DNA of 10,286 nt from JBBTWV01 sp038062615. Lineage in GTDB: Bacteria; Patescibacteriota; Gracilibacteria; UBA1369; UM-FILTER-53-11. The stretch spans positions 1 to 10,286 of the forward strand of contig JBBTWV010000056.1 in the NCBI GenBank assembly GCA_038062615.1, read 5' to 3'. This document shows, in pieces, positions 1 through 4,859 of the stretch. The stretch's first letter is position 1, and each line of letters begins with the position of its first letter. Below the pieces are notes generated by a model. The model was not told the origin of the DNA and did not search any database. It was given only the letters and a program-made list of their open reading frames with translations. The position numbers and the translations under genes are program-made.

Positions 1-521
1 CGACGAGCCTCAACGTATTGGAGGAGAAATTTAAAATTAATCGCCTCACGATAGCAAGTATCTTTGACGCACTTGAAAAAGCTGAATTGCTTATAAAAAT
101 TCCGGCATACGGATCCAATATGACGATCGCTAAAAAAGCGAATAAATATCTTTTCATGTCGCCTGCAATCAGGATGTCGTTTTTTTACTTTACCGGTCAG
201 GAAAGCACCTATCTCACGCGGCAGGGTAAATTATTGGAAGACTCAATCGGATCGCATTTATATCGAGAATTTATCATAAGGGGACAGGGAGCTATACGTT
301 ACGACAGCGAACAAGGCGGAGCGGATTTTATTTTGCAAATATTAAACAGCAAACAGATTATTATTGAGGTGGGGATGGGAGATAAGGACAAAAAACAGAT
401 TATAAACAGCATGAAAAAAATAAATTCCGACTACAATTTGATTTTTTCCAGTTCAGGACTGCAGATTGATAAAGAATCCAAAACGGTGTCTGTTCCTTTG
501 GAATATTACTTTTTGATGTAA
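1..521 (+). CDS. AAA_14/DUF4143-family ATPase, C-terminal part (5' end outside window)
   Basis: The frame is open from the first bases of the window, so this is the tail of a longer gene; the TTG at 18 is only the first start-like codon, not a credible start. The visible part opens with a winged-helix-like stretch (NRLTIASIFDALEKAELL, then IPAYG and KANKYLFMSPAIR). This matches the linker of the family in which an N-terminal AAA_14 ATPase is followed by DUF4143. It continues with GKLLEDSIGSHLYREF and a PD-(D/E)XK-like core, GGADFIL...KQIIIEV. In the family the last motif usually reads IEVK; here it is IEVG, so the nuclease-like fold may be catalytically dead. Members are often called predicted ATPases and their substrates are unknown. 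The Walker motifs would lie upstream and cannot be checked. The next gene starts 15 bases after the stop. Confidence 0.7.
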   Translation, partial: TSLNVLEEKFKINRLTIASIFDALEKAELLIKIPAYGSNMTIAKKANKYLFMSPAIRMSFFYFTGQESTYLTRQGKLLEDSIGSHLYREFIIRGQGAIRYDSEQGGADFILQILNSKQIIIEVGMGDKDKKQIINSMKKINSDYNLIFSSSGLQIDKESKTVSVPLEYYFLM

Positions 522-536
522 TTTTGGCAGCCATCT

Positions 537-1295
537 ATGTCTGAATACTACAACGCAAAACGCACTCGAAATCTCTACGATCCAAAATCTCAAGAACTTT
601 TCCGCTTGAGCCGTTCCAAGATTGATTTATTCATCAAATGTCCGCGATGCTTTTACCTTGATCGCAGACTTGGAATCGCACAACCTCCGGGTTACCCTTT
701 TTCTTTAAATTCAGCCGTGGATAAGCTTCTTAAGAAGGAATTCGATATTTATCGAGCAAAAGGTACTCCCCATCCACTCATGAAGGCCTATGGCTTGAAC
801 GCAGTACCGCTAGCGCACGAGAAGATTGATGAATGGCGTGATTCTTTGCGTAGGGGAATTACTTATCATTTCCCTGACACAAATCTCCTGATCACTGGTG
901 GAGTTGATGACGTGTGGGTAACACCAAAAGGGGAACTGATCATAGTTGATTACAAGGCAACTTCAAAAGCAGACGAAGTAACGCTCGATGCGGACTGGCA
1001 GGACGGCTACAAACGCCAAATGGAGGTATACCAGTGGTTGTTTAGGAGCAATGAGTTCAAAGTCTCTCCTACGGGCTATTTTGTGTACTGTAATGGCGTT
1101 ACGGACAAAGATATGTTTGATAGTAAGCTGGAATTCGACATTAAACTTATTCCGTACAAAGGCGATGATTCTTGGGTGAAAGGAACGATTGAGGATTTAC
1201 ACAAATGTTTGAATAGCAGAAAAATTCCAAAGGTTGGGGAAAACTGTGATTATTGTGCTTATGTAAATGCAGTAAACGAAAAATTGCCTGTATGA
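537..1295 (+). CDS. PD-(D/E)XK nuclease of the Cas4/RecB-like type
   Basis: This 252-residue protein looks like a stand-alone Cas4/RecB-type exonuclease. It opens with LSRSKIDLFIKCPRCFYLD (about residues 24-42), the SxS...CPr.fyl signature of this group. The nuclease core follows: GGVDD (121-125), then VDYKAT with D138 and K140 as the D-X-K pair, then the QxxxY motif (Q161, Y165). Cysteines at 35, 38, 224, 237 and 240 (CPRC near the N-terminus, CDYC near the C-terminus) could hold an iron-sulfur cluster, as in Cas4 and AddB. In the family this core cuts DNA with Mg2+. No helicase domain and no cas genes are visible nearby, so a CRISPR role is not supported. There is no clear Shine-Dalgarno sequence. 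The stop codon TGA overlaps the ATG of the following protease gene, implying translational coupling. Family assignment is firm; the biological role is unknown. Confidence 0.8.
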   Translation: MSEYYNAKRTRNLYDPKSQELFRLSRSKIDLFIKCPRCFYLDRRLGIAQPPGYPFSLNSAVDKLLKKEFDIYRAKGTPHPLMKAYGLNAVPLAHEKIDEWRDSLRRGITYHFPDTNLLITGGVDDVWVTPKGELIIVDYKATSKADEVTLDADWQDGYKRQMEVYQWLFRSNEFKVSPTGYFVYCNGVTDKDMFDSKLEFDIKLIPYKGDDSWVKGTIEDLHKCLNSRKIPKVGENCDYCAYVNAVNEKLPV

Positions 1296-1897
1296 ATATC
1301 GTCTATATAAATCTTGTTCCGCGGGAAATCCGTAATAGTAAAATCCATTCTTTTTTGAGTGAATTTGCTAATTTCCCATTTTTTCTGAGTGAGAATGTAG
1401 ATATTTCTATTAAAAATGTTGAAGATATGTTTCCGGGGGTTGGCTCATACATTGAGAAAATTCTAAAGTTTTATTGTACTAACGATGGAGATGGGGTTGC
1501 TGGCGTTGATGCATTTTTCAAAGTTTTCAACAATCATCTTTCGACTGATGACGTAAAAAACAAAAAATTATATCTCGGTGAAGATATATCAGTTTACGAA
1601 ATATTGGATGAAGGTTTTAAGATGGAATATTCCTTTAAAGATTCTAAATTCGTGATAATCAGCGGGACTAAATATCACATACCATTTCCTTATGGTGTTG
1701 CTTCCGGAAACGTATGTATTAATTGTTGTTTAGAAAAATATTCGATTTGGCATGAAACCGCACATTTATTTGGTGCGAGTGATCACTATGATGAGGTTAA
1801 CCACTCAAATACATGCGGAGATCAAAAATGTTTTATGCAATGGGATTCACTAAAAGGTAGACATTTTTGTAAGAAGGCAATAAGTGAGATCAGATAG
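1292..1897 (+). CDS. metzincin-type zinc metalloprotease, archaemetzincin-like
   Basis: The start is set at ATG 1292, which overlaps the upstream TGA (ATGA) and gives 201 residues; the frame is open back to 1253 but that extension lies inside the nuclease gene. The C-terminal third has the extended zinc site HETAHLFGASD: H154, E155, H158, G161 and D164 as the probable third ligand, with H165 next to it. A CFM at 180-182 sits where the metzincin Met-turn belongs. Cysteines 175, 180 and 193 resemble the small zinc-binding tail of archaemetzincins (C-x4-C-x-M ... C), although that tail is incomplete here. Aspartate as third ligand is known in snapalysin-like and some other metzincins. There is no signal peptide or membrane segment, so it should act in the cytoplasm. 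Residues 1-140 match nothing I recognise. The gene is clearly AT-rich. Peptidase class is well supported; the exact family and substrate are not. Confidence 0.7.
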   Translation: MNIVYINLVPREIRNSKIHSFLSEFANFPFFLSENVDISIKNVEDMFPGVGSYIEKILKFYCTNDGDGVAGVDAFFKVFNNHLSTDDVKNKKLYLGEDISVYEILDEGFKMEYSFKDSKFVIISGTKYHIPFPYGVASGNVCINCCLEKYSIWHETAHLFGASDHYDEVNHSNTCGDQKCFMQWDSLKGRHFCKKAISEIR

Positions 1898-1955
1898 TTA
1901 TCTGAATCAATAAAATTCACCATGATCCCGCCCCGCAAACGGCGGCTCTTTGAAG

Positions 1956-2004
1956 CGGGCAGGCAAAAAGGAGGGGGTCAGGGGGAGGAATTTTTGCCTG
2001 CCCG
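1956..2004. repeat. hairpin 1: 14-bp perfect stem with G-rich loop
   Basis: Bases 1956-1969 (CGGGCAGGCAAAAA) pair perfectly with 1991-2004. The 21-base loop, 1970-1990, carries two copies of AGGGGG (1972-1977 and 1980-1985) flanked by GG pairs. Four G-tracts this close could also fold as a two-tier G-quadruplex. The A-run before and T-run after the loop look like a bidirectional terminator, but the T-run forms the stem instead of following it. Confidence 0.85.
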
Positions 2005-2041
2005 TCGTTCCCCCCGTTGAATTTGCACAAACTCCCATTCC

Positions 2042-2069
2042 GCGCCGCCCGCCCCCTTTCGGGCGGCGC
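2042..2069. repeat. hairpin 2: 10-bp GC stem, loop CCCCCTTT
   Basis: Bases 2042-2051 (GCGCCGCCCG) pair perfectly with 2060-2069. The 8-base loop CCCCCTTT (2052-2059) is identical to that of the next hairpin although the stem sequences are unrelated. Confidence 0.85.
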
Positions 2070-2086
2070 AGGGAAGAGTGCTTGGG

Positions 2087-2128
2087 TGCGCCAGCGTGCG
2101 TTGCCCCCTTTCAACGCACGCTGGCGCA
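2087..2128. repeat. hairpin 3: 17-bp perfect stem, loop CCCCCTTT
   Basis: Bases 2087-2103 pair perfectly with 2112-2128, the longest perfect stem found in this window. The loop (2104-2111) is again CCCCCTTT. A T-run follows only at 2141-2145, 12 bases after the stem, too far for a standard intrinsic terminator. Confidence 0.88.
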
Positions 2129-2154
2129 GGTCAGAGTCGGTTTTTCAAAAAATC

Positions 2155-2174
2155 TCTGGAGGCTAGCCTCCAGA
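2155..2174. repeat. 20-base perfect palindrome
   Basis: TCTGGAGGCT at 2155-2164 is followed directly by its reverse complement at 2165-2174, with no spacer. An A-run (2147-2152) precedes it and a short T-containing stretch follows. It lies about 60 bases upstream of the Fic -35 box. It could be a dimeric protein site or a remnant repeat end; with no central spacer it is a poor RNA hairpin. Confidence 0.8.
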
Positions 2175-2231
2175 TGTCTTAAAATGAGTCCGAACCTCGT
2201 CATACAGGCAGCTCCAAACTAGAAGGTGAGC

Positions 2232-2260
2232 TTGTTTTTCACCGTAGGGTTGGATATAAT
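2232..2260 (+). promoter_or_regulatory. promoter of the Fic gene, leaderless
   Basis: TTGTTT (2232-2237) and a perfect TATAAT (2255-2260) are separated by 17 bases. The ATG at 2267 begins six bases after the -10 box, where transcription would be expected to start, so the mRNA is predicted to have no leader. No Shine-Dalgarno sequence lies before the ATG, in agreement. Confidence 0.7.
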
Positions 2261-2281
2261 GAATTCATGTCTATCCAACCC
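2247..2281. promoter_or_regulatory. operator-like dyad over the Fic -10 box and start codon
   Basis: GGGTTGGATA (2247-2256) is the exact reverse complement of 2272-2281, with a 15-base spacer. Inside the spacer lies the palindrome ATGAATTCAT (2259-2268), with nearly the same centre. The left arm overlaps the -10 box and the right arm lies in the first codons, so a bound protein would block transcription. Since transcription should begin near 2267, the left arm would not be in the RNA, which favours a DNA operator over an RNA hairpin. Confidence 0.5.
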
Positions 2282-3217
2282 AATATACTTTTGCGTCCAA
2301 ACCTTCAGGAATTGCTTGAAGATAAGTTACAGCGGCTACAAAAGCTTCGCCCACTTTCGCCTGCTTTGGTGCAAAAGCTCAAGGAGCGTTTTGAAATCGA
2401 AATGACTTATAACTCTAATGCCATAGAGGGAAATACCCTGACGCTTAAGGAAACATACTGGGTAATACAGCAAGGTATAACCGTGAAGGGGAAGTCCCTC
2501 AAGGATCATCTTGAAGCAAAAAATCATAAAGAAGCCCTCGATTTTCTGTATGAACTTGTGGAGCATGGCAACTCATCAACGATTTCTGAATATCTCATAA
2601 AAAGTCTCCACTCGCTGGTGATCCAAGATATTAACAAGGACATCGCGGGACGATATCGGAACAAAGATGTTTTTATTACGGGAACGGATCACACACCTCC
2701 GTCGGCGCTTGATGTATCGTCAAAAATGGAAGAACTTATCGTTTGGGCTCGGAAAAATCACCGAACTCAGTCGGTGGTGGATTTTGCCGCTATCTTCCAT
2801 CACAAGTTCGTGCATATTCATCCTTTTGAAGATGGAAATGGGCGAGCAGGTCGGCTTCTCATAAATATTTTTCTCATGCAGTATGGTTTTCCTATGACTA
2901 TTATTCAAGTGAATGATCGCCAGAAATATTATCGGGCTCTTGCTATGGCGGATGCGGATAATTACCGTCCACTCGTCAATTTTATCGGGCAGGCGGTTTT
3001 GCGCTCACTCAATATCTACTTGGATGTTTTAACGCCTTCAAAGGAAAAAGAGAAGTGGATTACTTTAGCGCAGGCTGCAAAATTTTGTTCCTATTCTCAG
3101 GCGTATTTGGGTAAATTGGCCAAAGAGGGAAAAATTGACGCCCATAAAGTAAAAAGGAATTGGGTTACGACCAAAGAAGCCGTTGAAAGATATGTTAAAG
3201 AGCATGCTGAAAAATAA
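2267..3217 (+). CDS. Fic-domain protein, class II (N-terminal inhibitory motif) with C-terminal helix-turn-helix-like domain
   Basis: This 316-residue protein carries the full Fic active site HPFEDGNGRAGR at 185-196, with catalytic H185 and phosphate-binding GNGR. Fic enzymes mostly transfer AMP from ATP to a hydroxyl side chain on a target protein. The auto-inhibitory motif [S/T]xxxE[G/N] is present as SNAIEG (50-55) at the N-terminal side, which defines class II; E54 would block ATP until relieved. Residues 127-140 (AGRYRNKDVFITGT) fit the region that docks the target. Residues 264-312 (WITLAQAAKFC...YLGKLAKEGKI...KRNWVTTKEAVERYV) resemble a MerR/excisionase-type helix-turn-helix, so the protein may bind DNA. 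No antitoxin gene lies beside it, as expected when the inhibitory helix is built in. ATG 2267 is chosen because it lies directly behind a strong -10 box. The target is unknown. Confidence 0.88.
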   Translation: MSIQPNILLRPNLQELLEDKLQRLQKLRPLSPALVQKLKERFEIEMTYNSNAIEGNTLTLKETYWVIQQGITVKGKSLKDHLEAKNHKEALDFLYELVEHGNSSTISEYLIKSLHSLVIQDINKDIAGRYRNKDVFITGTDHTPPSALDVSSKMEELIVWARKNHRTQSVVDFAAIFHHKFVHIHPFEDGNGRAGRLLINIFLMQYGFPMTIIQVNDRQKYYRALAMADADNYRPLVNFIGQAVLRSLNIYLDVLTPSKEKEKWITLAQAAKFCSYSQAYLGKLAKEGKIDAHKVKRNWVTTKEAVERYVKEHAEK

Positions 3218-3237
3218 GGAGCTCCAAGCTTATAAAA

Positions 3238-3246
3238 TGCTATACT
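3238..3246 (+). promoter_or_regulatory. extended -10 promoter of the peroxiredoxin gene
   Basis: TGCTATACT is an extended -10 element (TG, one base, TATACT at 3241-3246). No good -35 hexamer lies 16-18 bases upstream, which is typical of extended -10 promoters. Transcription would start near 3253, giving a leader of about 30 bases before ATG 3285 with no evident Shine-Dalgarno sequence. Confidence 0.5.
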
Positions 3247-3284
3247 CACCCCGCTTTTAGGTTTCTTAGCTTTAGAACTTATTT

Positions 3285-3770
3285 ATGAAACTCCACACCG
3301 GTGATCCCGCTCCAGAATTAGGTCTTAAAGATCAAGATGGCAAAACTCACTCTATTGCCAGTTACCTTGGTAAATGGGTGTTTCTTTATTTTTACCCAAA
3401 AGATGATACACCGGGATGTACTATTGAGGCCTGCACGGCGCGTGATAATTTTGCGCAGTTTAAAAAAATGAGTTGCGTGGTGCTTGGCGTGAGTATTGAT
3501 ACGCCGGCCAGCCACACCAAGTTCATCAAAAAATTTACCTTGCCCTTTACTCTTTTGGCGGATGACAAAAAGGAGTTGGTGCAAACCTATGGCGTTTGGG
3601 GTCAGAAAGAGTACATGGGACGGGAGTACATGGGAACTTTCCGTACCTCATTTATTATTGATCCTCAAGGCAAAATCAGAAAGATTTACCGTGAAGTACG
3701 TCCCAAGACACACATTGAAGAAGTCTTAAAAGATTTAAAGAAACTTCAGGCGCCTAAAGTCGGACAGTAG
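3285..3770 (+). CDS. bcp: thioredoxin-dependent peroxiredoxin, Bcp/PrxQ type
   Basis: A 161-residue atypical two-cysteine peroxiredoxin that reduces hydrogen peroxide and organic peroxides in the cytoplasm using thioredoxin. The active-site motif FYPKDDTPGCTIEAC (residues 36-50) contains T42, peroxidatic C45 and resolving C50 five residues on, as in Escherichia coli BCP, which is nearly the same length. R120 in GTFRTSFIID is the expected second active-site residue. The internal repeat EYMGREYMG is the normal family pattern, not a recent duplication. The gene has its own extended -10 promoter. Its last 25 bases overlap, on the opposite strand, the end of the S-methyltransferase-like gene. No regulator of oxidative stress is seen nearby. 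Identity is secure. Confidence 0.95.
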   Translation: MKLHTGDPAPELGLKDQDGKTHSIASYLGKWVFLYFYPKDDTPGCTIEACTARDNFAQFKKMSCVVLGVSIDTPASHTKFIKKFTLPFTLLADDKKELVQTYGVWGQKEYMGREYMGTFRTSFIIDPQGKIRKIYREVRPKTHIEEVLKDLKKLQAPKVGQ

Positions 3771-4486
3771 GGGACGCTAGATCCTTTCATAACTTGGCTG
3801 GCGGTTTTTACTAATTCCGGGGTGCCGCCACAGCACACACCGAACATTGGAACCCCACTTTCTTTGCATTGTCTCCAGAATGCCATAAATTGCTCGCGGC
3901 TCGTGTTGAGTTGTGCTTTCAATCGTTTTAACTGAGCTTCTTCATCACCCGTTCTTACTTGTATTTCAGAGAGGCGCCACAATGTATCTTTTTCTCTGCC
4001 ATCGTCGGTTCCAACATCCTCACCGTTAGCATACATTGCGTCAGGAACTACGCCGCTTTCTAATATCCGGTTCATGTTAGTAACACCGGTGCAGTTGGCA
4101 CCAACACGAACGATAACGCCGCTACCAGCTTCTTTCTGCATATCTTGTCTCATTTCATTAAAGCCGTAGGAGCCATTGGCAGATGGATCAGGAAAGCCTT
4201 GGCACGTAGCTTCAAAACAAACGACCAGTGCTCTCACGCCAAATTCCTTGGCCAGTATTGCTAATGCTATGGCTTCTTGCTGATACCGGATGGCTTCTGC
4301 CCAAAGAATATAGGCGCCTCCATTCACAAGTGCGTCAACTTGGGGACGTTGCCTAATATAAGCAAGTTCTTGGTACTGGCCTTCACGCAAGTTTTTTACG
4401 CGGTCATCATCTGCGCCGGAGGGTATCGGTAATTGGTGCGATGGACGCACCAATTGGAATATCCGTACCGTACGTAGAACGCGCAA
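3746..4486 (-). CDS. homocysteine S-methyltransferase-family protein, C-terminal part (after a frameshift)
   Basis: This frame holds the C-terminal two thirds of a zinc-dependent S-methyltransferase barrel of the homocysteine S-methyltransferase family. Seen in order: YQELAYIRQRPQVDALVNGGAYILWAEAI (the strand with the conserved glutamate), RVGANCTG with the first zinc-ligand cysteine, and FGVCCGGTPELVKTA with the paired cysteines (GGCCGT in the family). The ATG at 4486 is not a likely start: the residues up to about the PSGADDD segment are out of frame with the family, and the preceding 125 residues sit in another frame (see the N-terminal part). Joining the frames near 4421-4423 gives a barrel of about 350 residues, slightly longer than usual. 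Members move a methyl group from S-methylmethionine or a similar donor to homocysteine or a related thiol. All three zinc cysteines are intact. The stop at 3746 lies inside the convergent peroxiredoxin gene. Confidence 0.7.
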   Translation of the reverse strand: MRVLRTVRIFQLVRPSHQLPIPSGADDDRVKNLREGQYQELAYIRQRPQVDALVNGGAYILWAEAIRYQQEAIALAILAKEFGVRALVVCFEATCQGFPDPSANGSYGFNEMRQDMQKEAGSGVIVRVGANCTGVTNMNRILESGVVPDAMYANGEDVGTDDGREKDTLWRLSEIQVRTGDEEAQLKRLKAQLNTSREQFMAFWRQCKESGVPMFGVCCGGTPELVKTASQVMKGSSVPYCPTLGA

Positions 4487-4799
4487 TTCTTACAGCGGCA
4501 ACATTGTATCCTTCTAGAGTACTACTTAAACGAAGGGTATTATTATTTGTGTCTTCCGGATCCCAGTCGGCATCATTTTTTGAGCCGGAAATTCGAAAAG
4601 AGGTGAGGCGATGAGTTGCGGTTACTCCAATCGTGGCTCCGCTATTTCTGTAGGCTTTAGTAACAGCCTCAATAGCCGCTTGGCCTTTTGCCGAATACAT
4701 ATCGTGCGGATCGGCATTATTTATTCCATACGGATGCTTCCTTACCTCGGATCCTATGGGCCCTTGAATGACTCCTATCAGTTGTTGCTCTAAACTCAT
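4407..4799 (-). CDS. homocysteine S-methyltransferase-family protein, N-terminal part (before the frameshift)
   Basis: This is the N-terminal third of the same broken gene. LIGVIQGPIGSEVRK matches the family start (DGGMGTEL), AAIEAVTKAYRNSGATIGVTATHRL matches the first barrel strands, and DIPIGASIAPITD matches the GSigPyg strand. After that it runs into LRRR and a TGA at 4407-4409 instead of the expected helix, while the correct continuation is in the other frame. I start it at ATG 4799, not at the upstream TTG 4835, because the bases at 4830-4835 read as a perfect -35 box on this strand and ATG 4799 sits eight bases behind a matching -10. Removing one C from the run at 4421-4423 restores one long frame. 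An assembly or sequencing error, a recent mutation, or programmed frameshifting are all possible. Confidence 0.65.
   Translation of the reverse strand: MSLEQQLIGVIQGPIGSEVRKHPYGINNADPHDMYSAKGQAAIEAVTKAYRNSGATIGVTATHRLTSFRISGSKNDADWDPEDTNNNTLRLSSTLEGYNVAAVRIARSTYGTDIPIGASIAPITDTLRRR
4431..4455 (-). repeat. 10-bp inverted repeat beside the frameshift point
   Basis: AATTGGTGCG at 4431-4440 pairs perfectly with 4446-4455 around a 5-base loop. In the mRNA (minus strand) the hairpin lies about eight bases upstream of the run of C residues where the two frames are best joined. It codes for the conserved strand IGASIAP, so it may be coincidence, but it is a plausible cause of a sequencing or replication slip. 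Confidence 0.6.
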
Positions 4800-4807
4800 T
4801 GGGGCCG

Positions 4808-4835
4808 ATACTATCAAACGGTTGACGCCTGTCAA
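4808..4835 (-). promoter_or_regulatory. promoter of the S-methyltransferase-like gene
   Basis: On the minus strand a perfect TTGACA (4835-4830) is followed after 16 bases by TAGTAT (4813-4808). ATG 4799 follows eight bases later, so the mRNA would have little or no leader. The box lies within a frame open back to TTG 4835, which argues against that TTG as the start. Confidence 0.6.
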
Positions 4836-4854
4836 TAAAAACGTATCTTATAAT
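4822..4854 (+). promoter_or_regulatory. promoter of the SecD-like gene, overlapping the divergent promoter
   Basis: TTGACG (4822-4827) is followed after 16 bases by TATCTT (4844-4849). A perfect TATAAT lies at 4849-4854, five bases before ATG 4860; its distance to TTGACG (21) is too long, so either box may serve as -10. Both predict a leaderless or nearly leaderless mRNA. Its spacer contains the -35 box of the opposite promoter. Confidence 0.5.
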
Positions 4855-4859
4855 CAGTT

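Larger units (their letters stand above)
1898..2266. other. non-coding GC-rich hairpin region between protease and Fic genes
   Basis: This stretch holds no convincing gene. Frames open on both strands across it have low-complexity composition that follows the repeats. Its middle part (about 1925-2130) is much richer in G and C than either flanking gene and contains three long hairpins with complementary loops. A 20-base palindrome follows, then the Fic promoter. A short weak stem (1890-1896 with 1899-1905) overlaps the protease stop codon but lacks a U-run, so it is not called a terminator. Confidence 0.75.

Noticed and set aside
1253..1291. Extended start of the metzincin gene giving 13 more residues
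   Set aside because: The extension lies wholly in the nuclease gene; the ATGA overlap at 1292 is the normal coupled start.
1956..2128. CRISPR array or intrinsic terminators
   Set aside because: Stems differ in sequence and there is no regular repeat-spacer pattern; none of the hairpins is followed directly by a free T-run.
1917..2222. Open frames on both strands across the hairpin region
   Set aside because: Their composition (runs of P, G and R) simply mirrors the GC-rich repeats; no domain, start context or neighbour supports them.
3611..3637. Direct repeat GAGTACATGGGA in the peroxiredoxin gene
   Set aside because: It encodes EYMGREYMG, which matches the normal two YG-type motifs of Bcp proteins at this position.
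4800..4835. TTG start 12 residues upstream for the S-methyltransferase-like gene
   Set aside because: The TTG is the first part of a perfect TTGACA -35 box on that strand, and the family N-terminus begins near ATG 4799.
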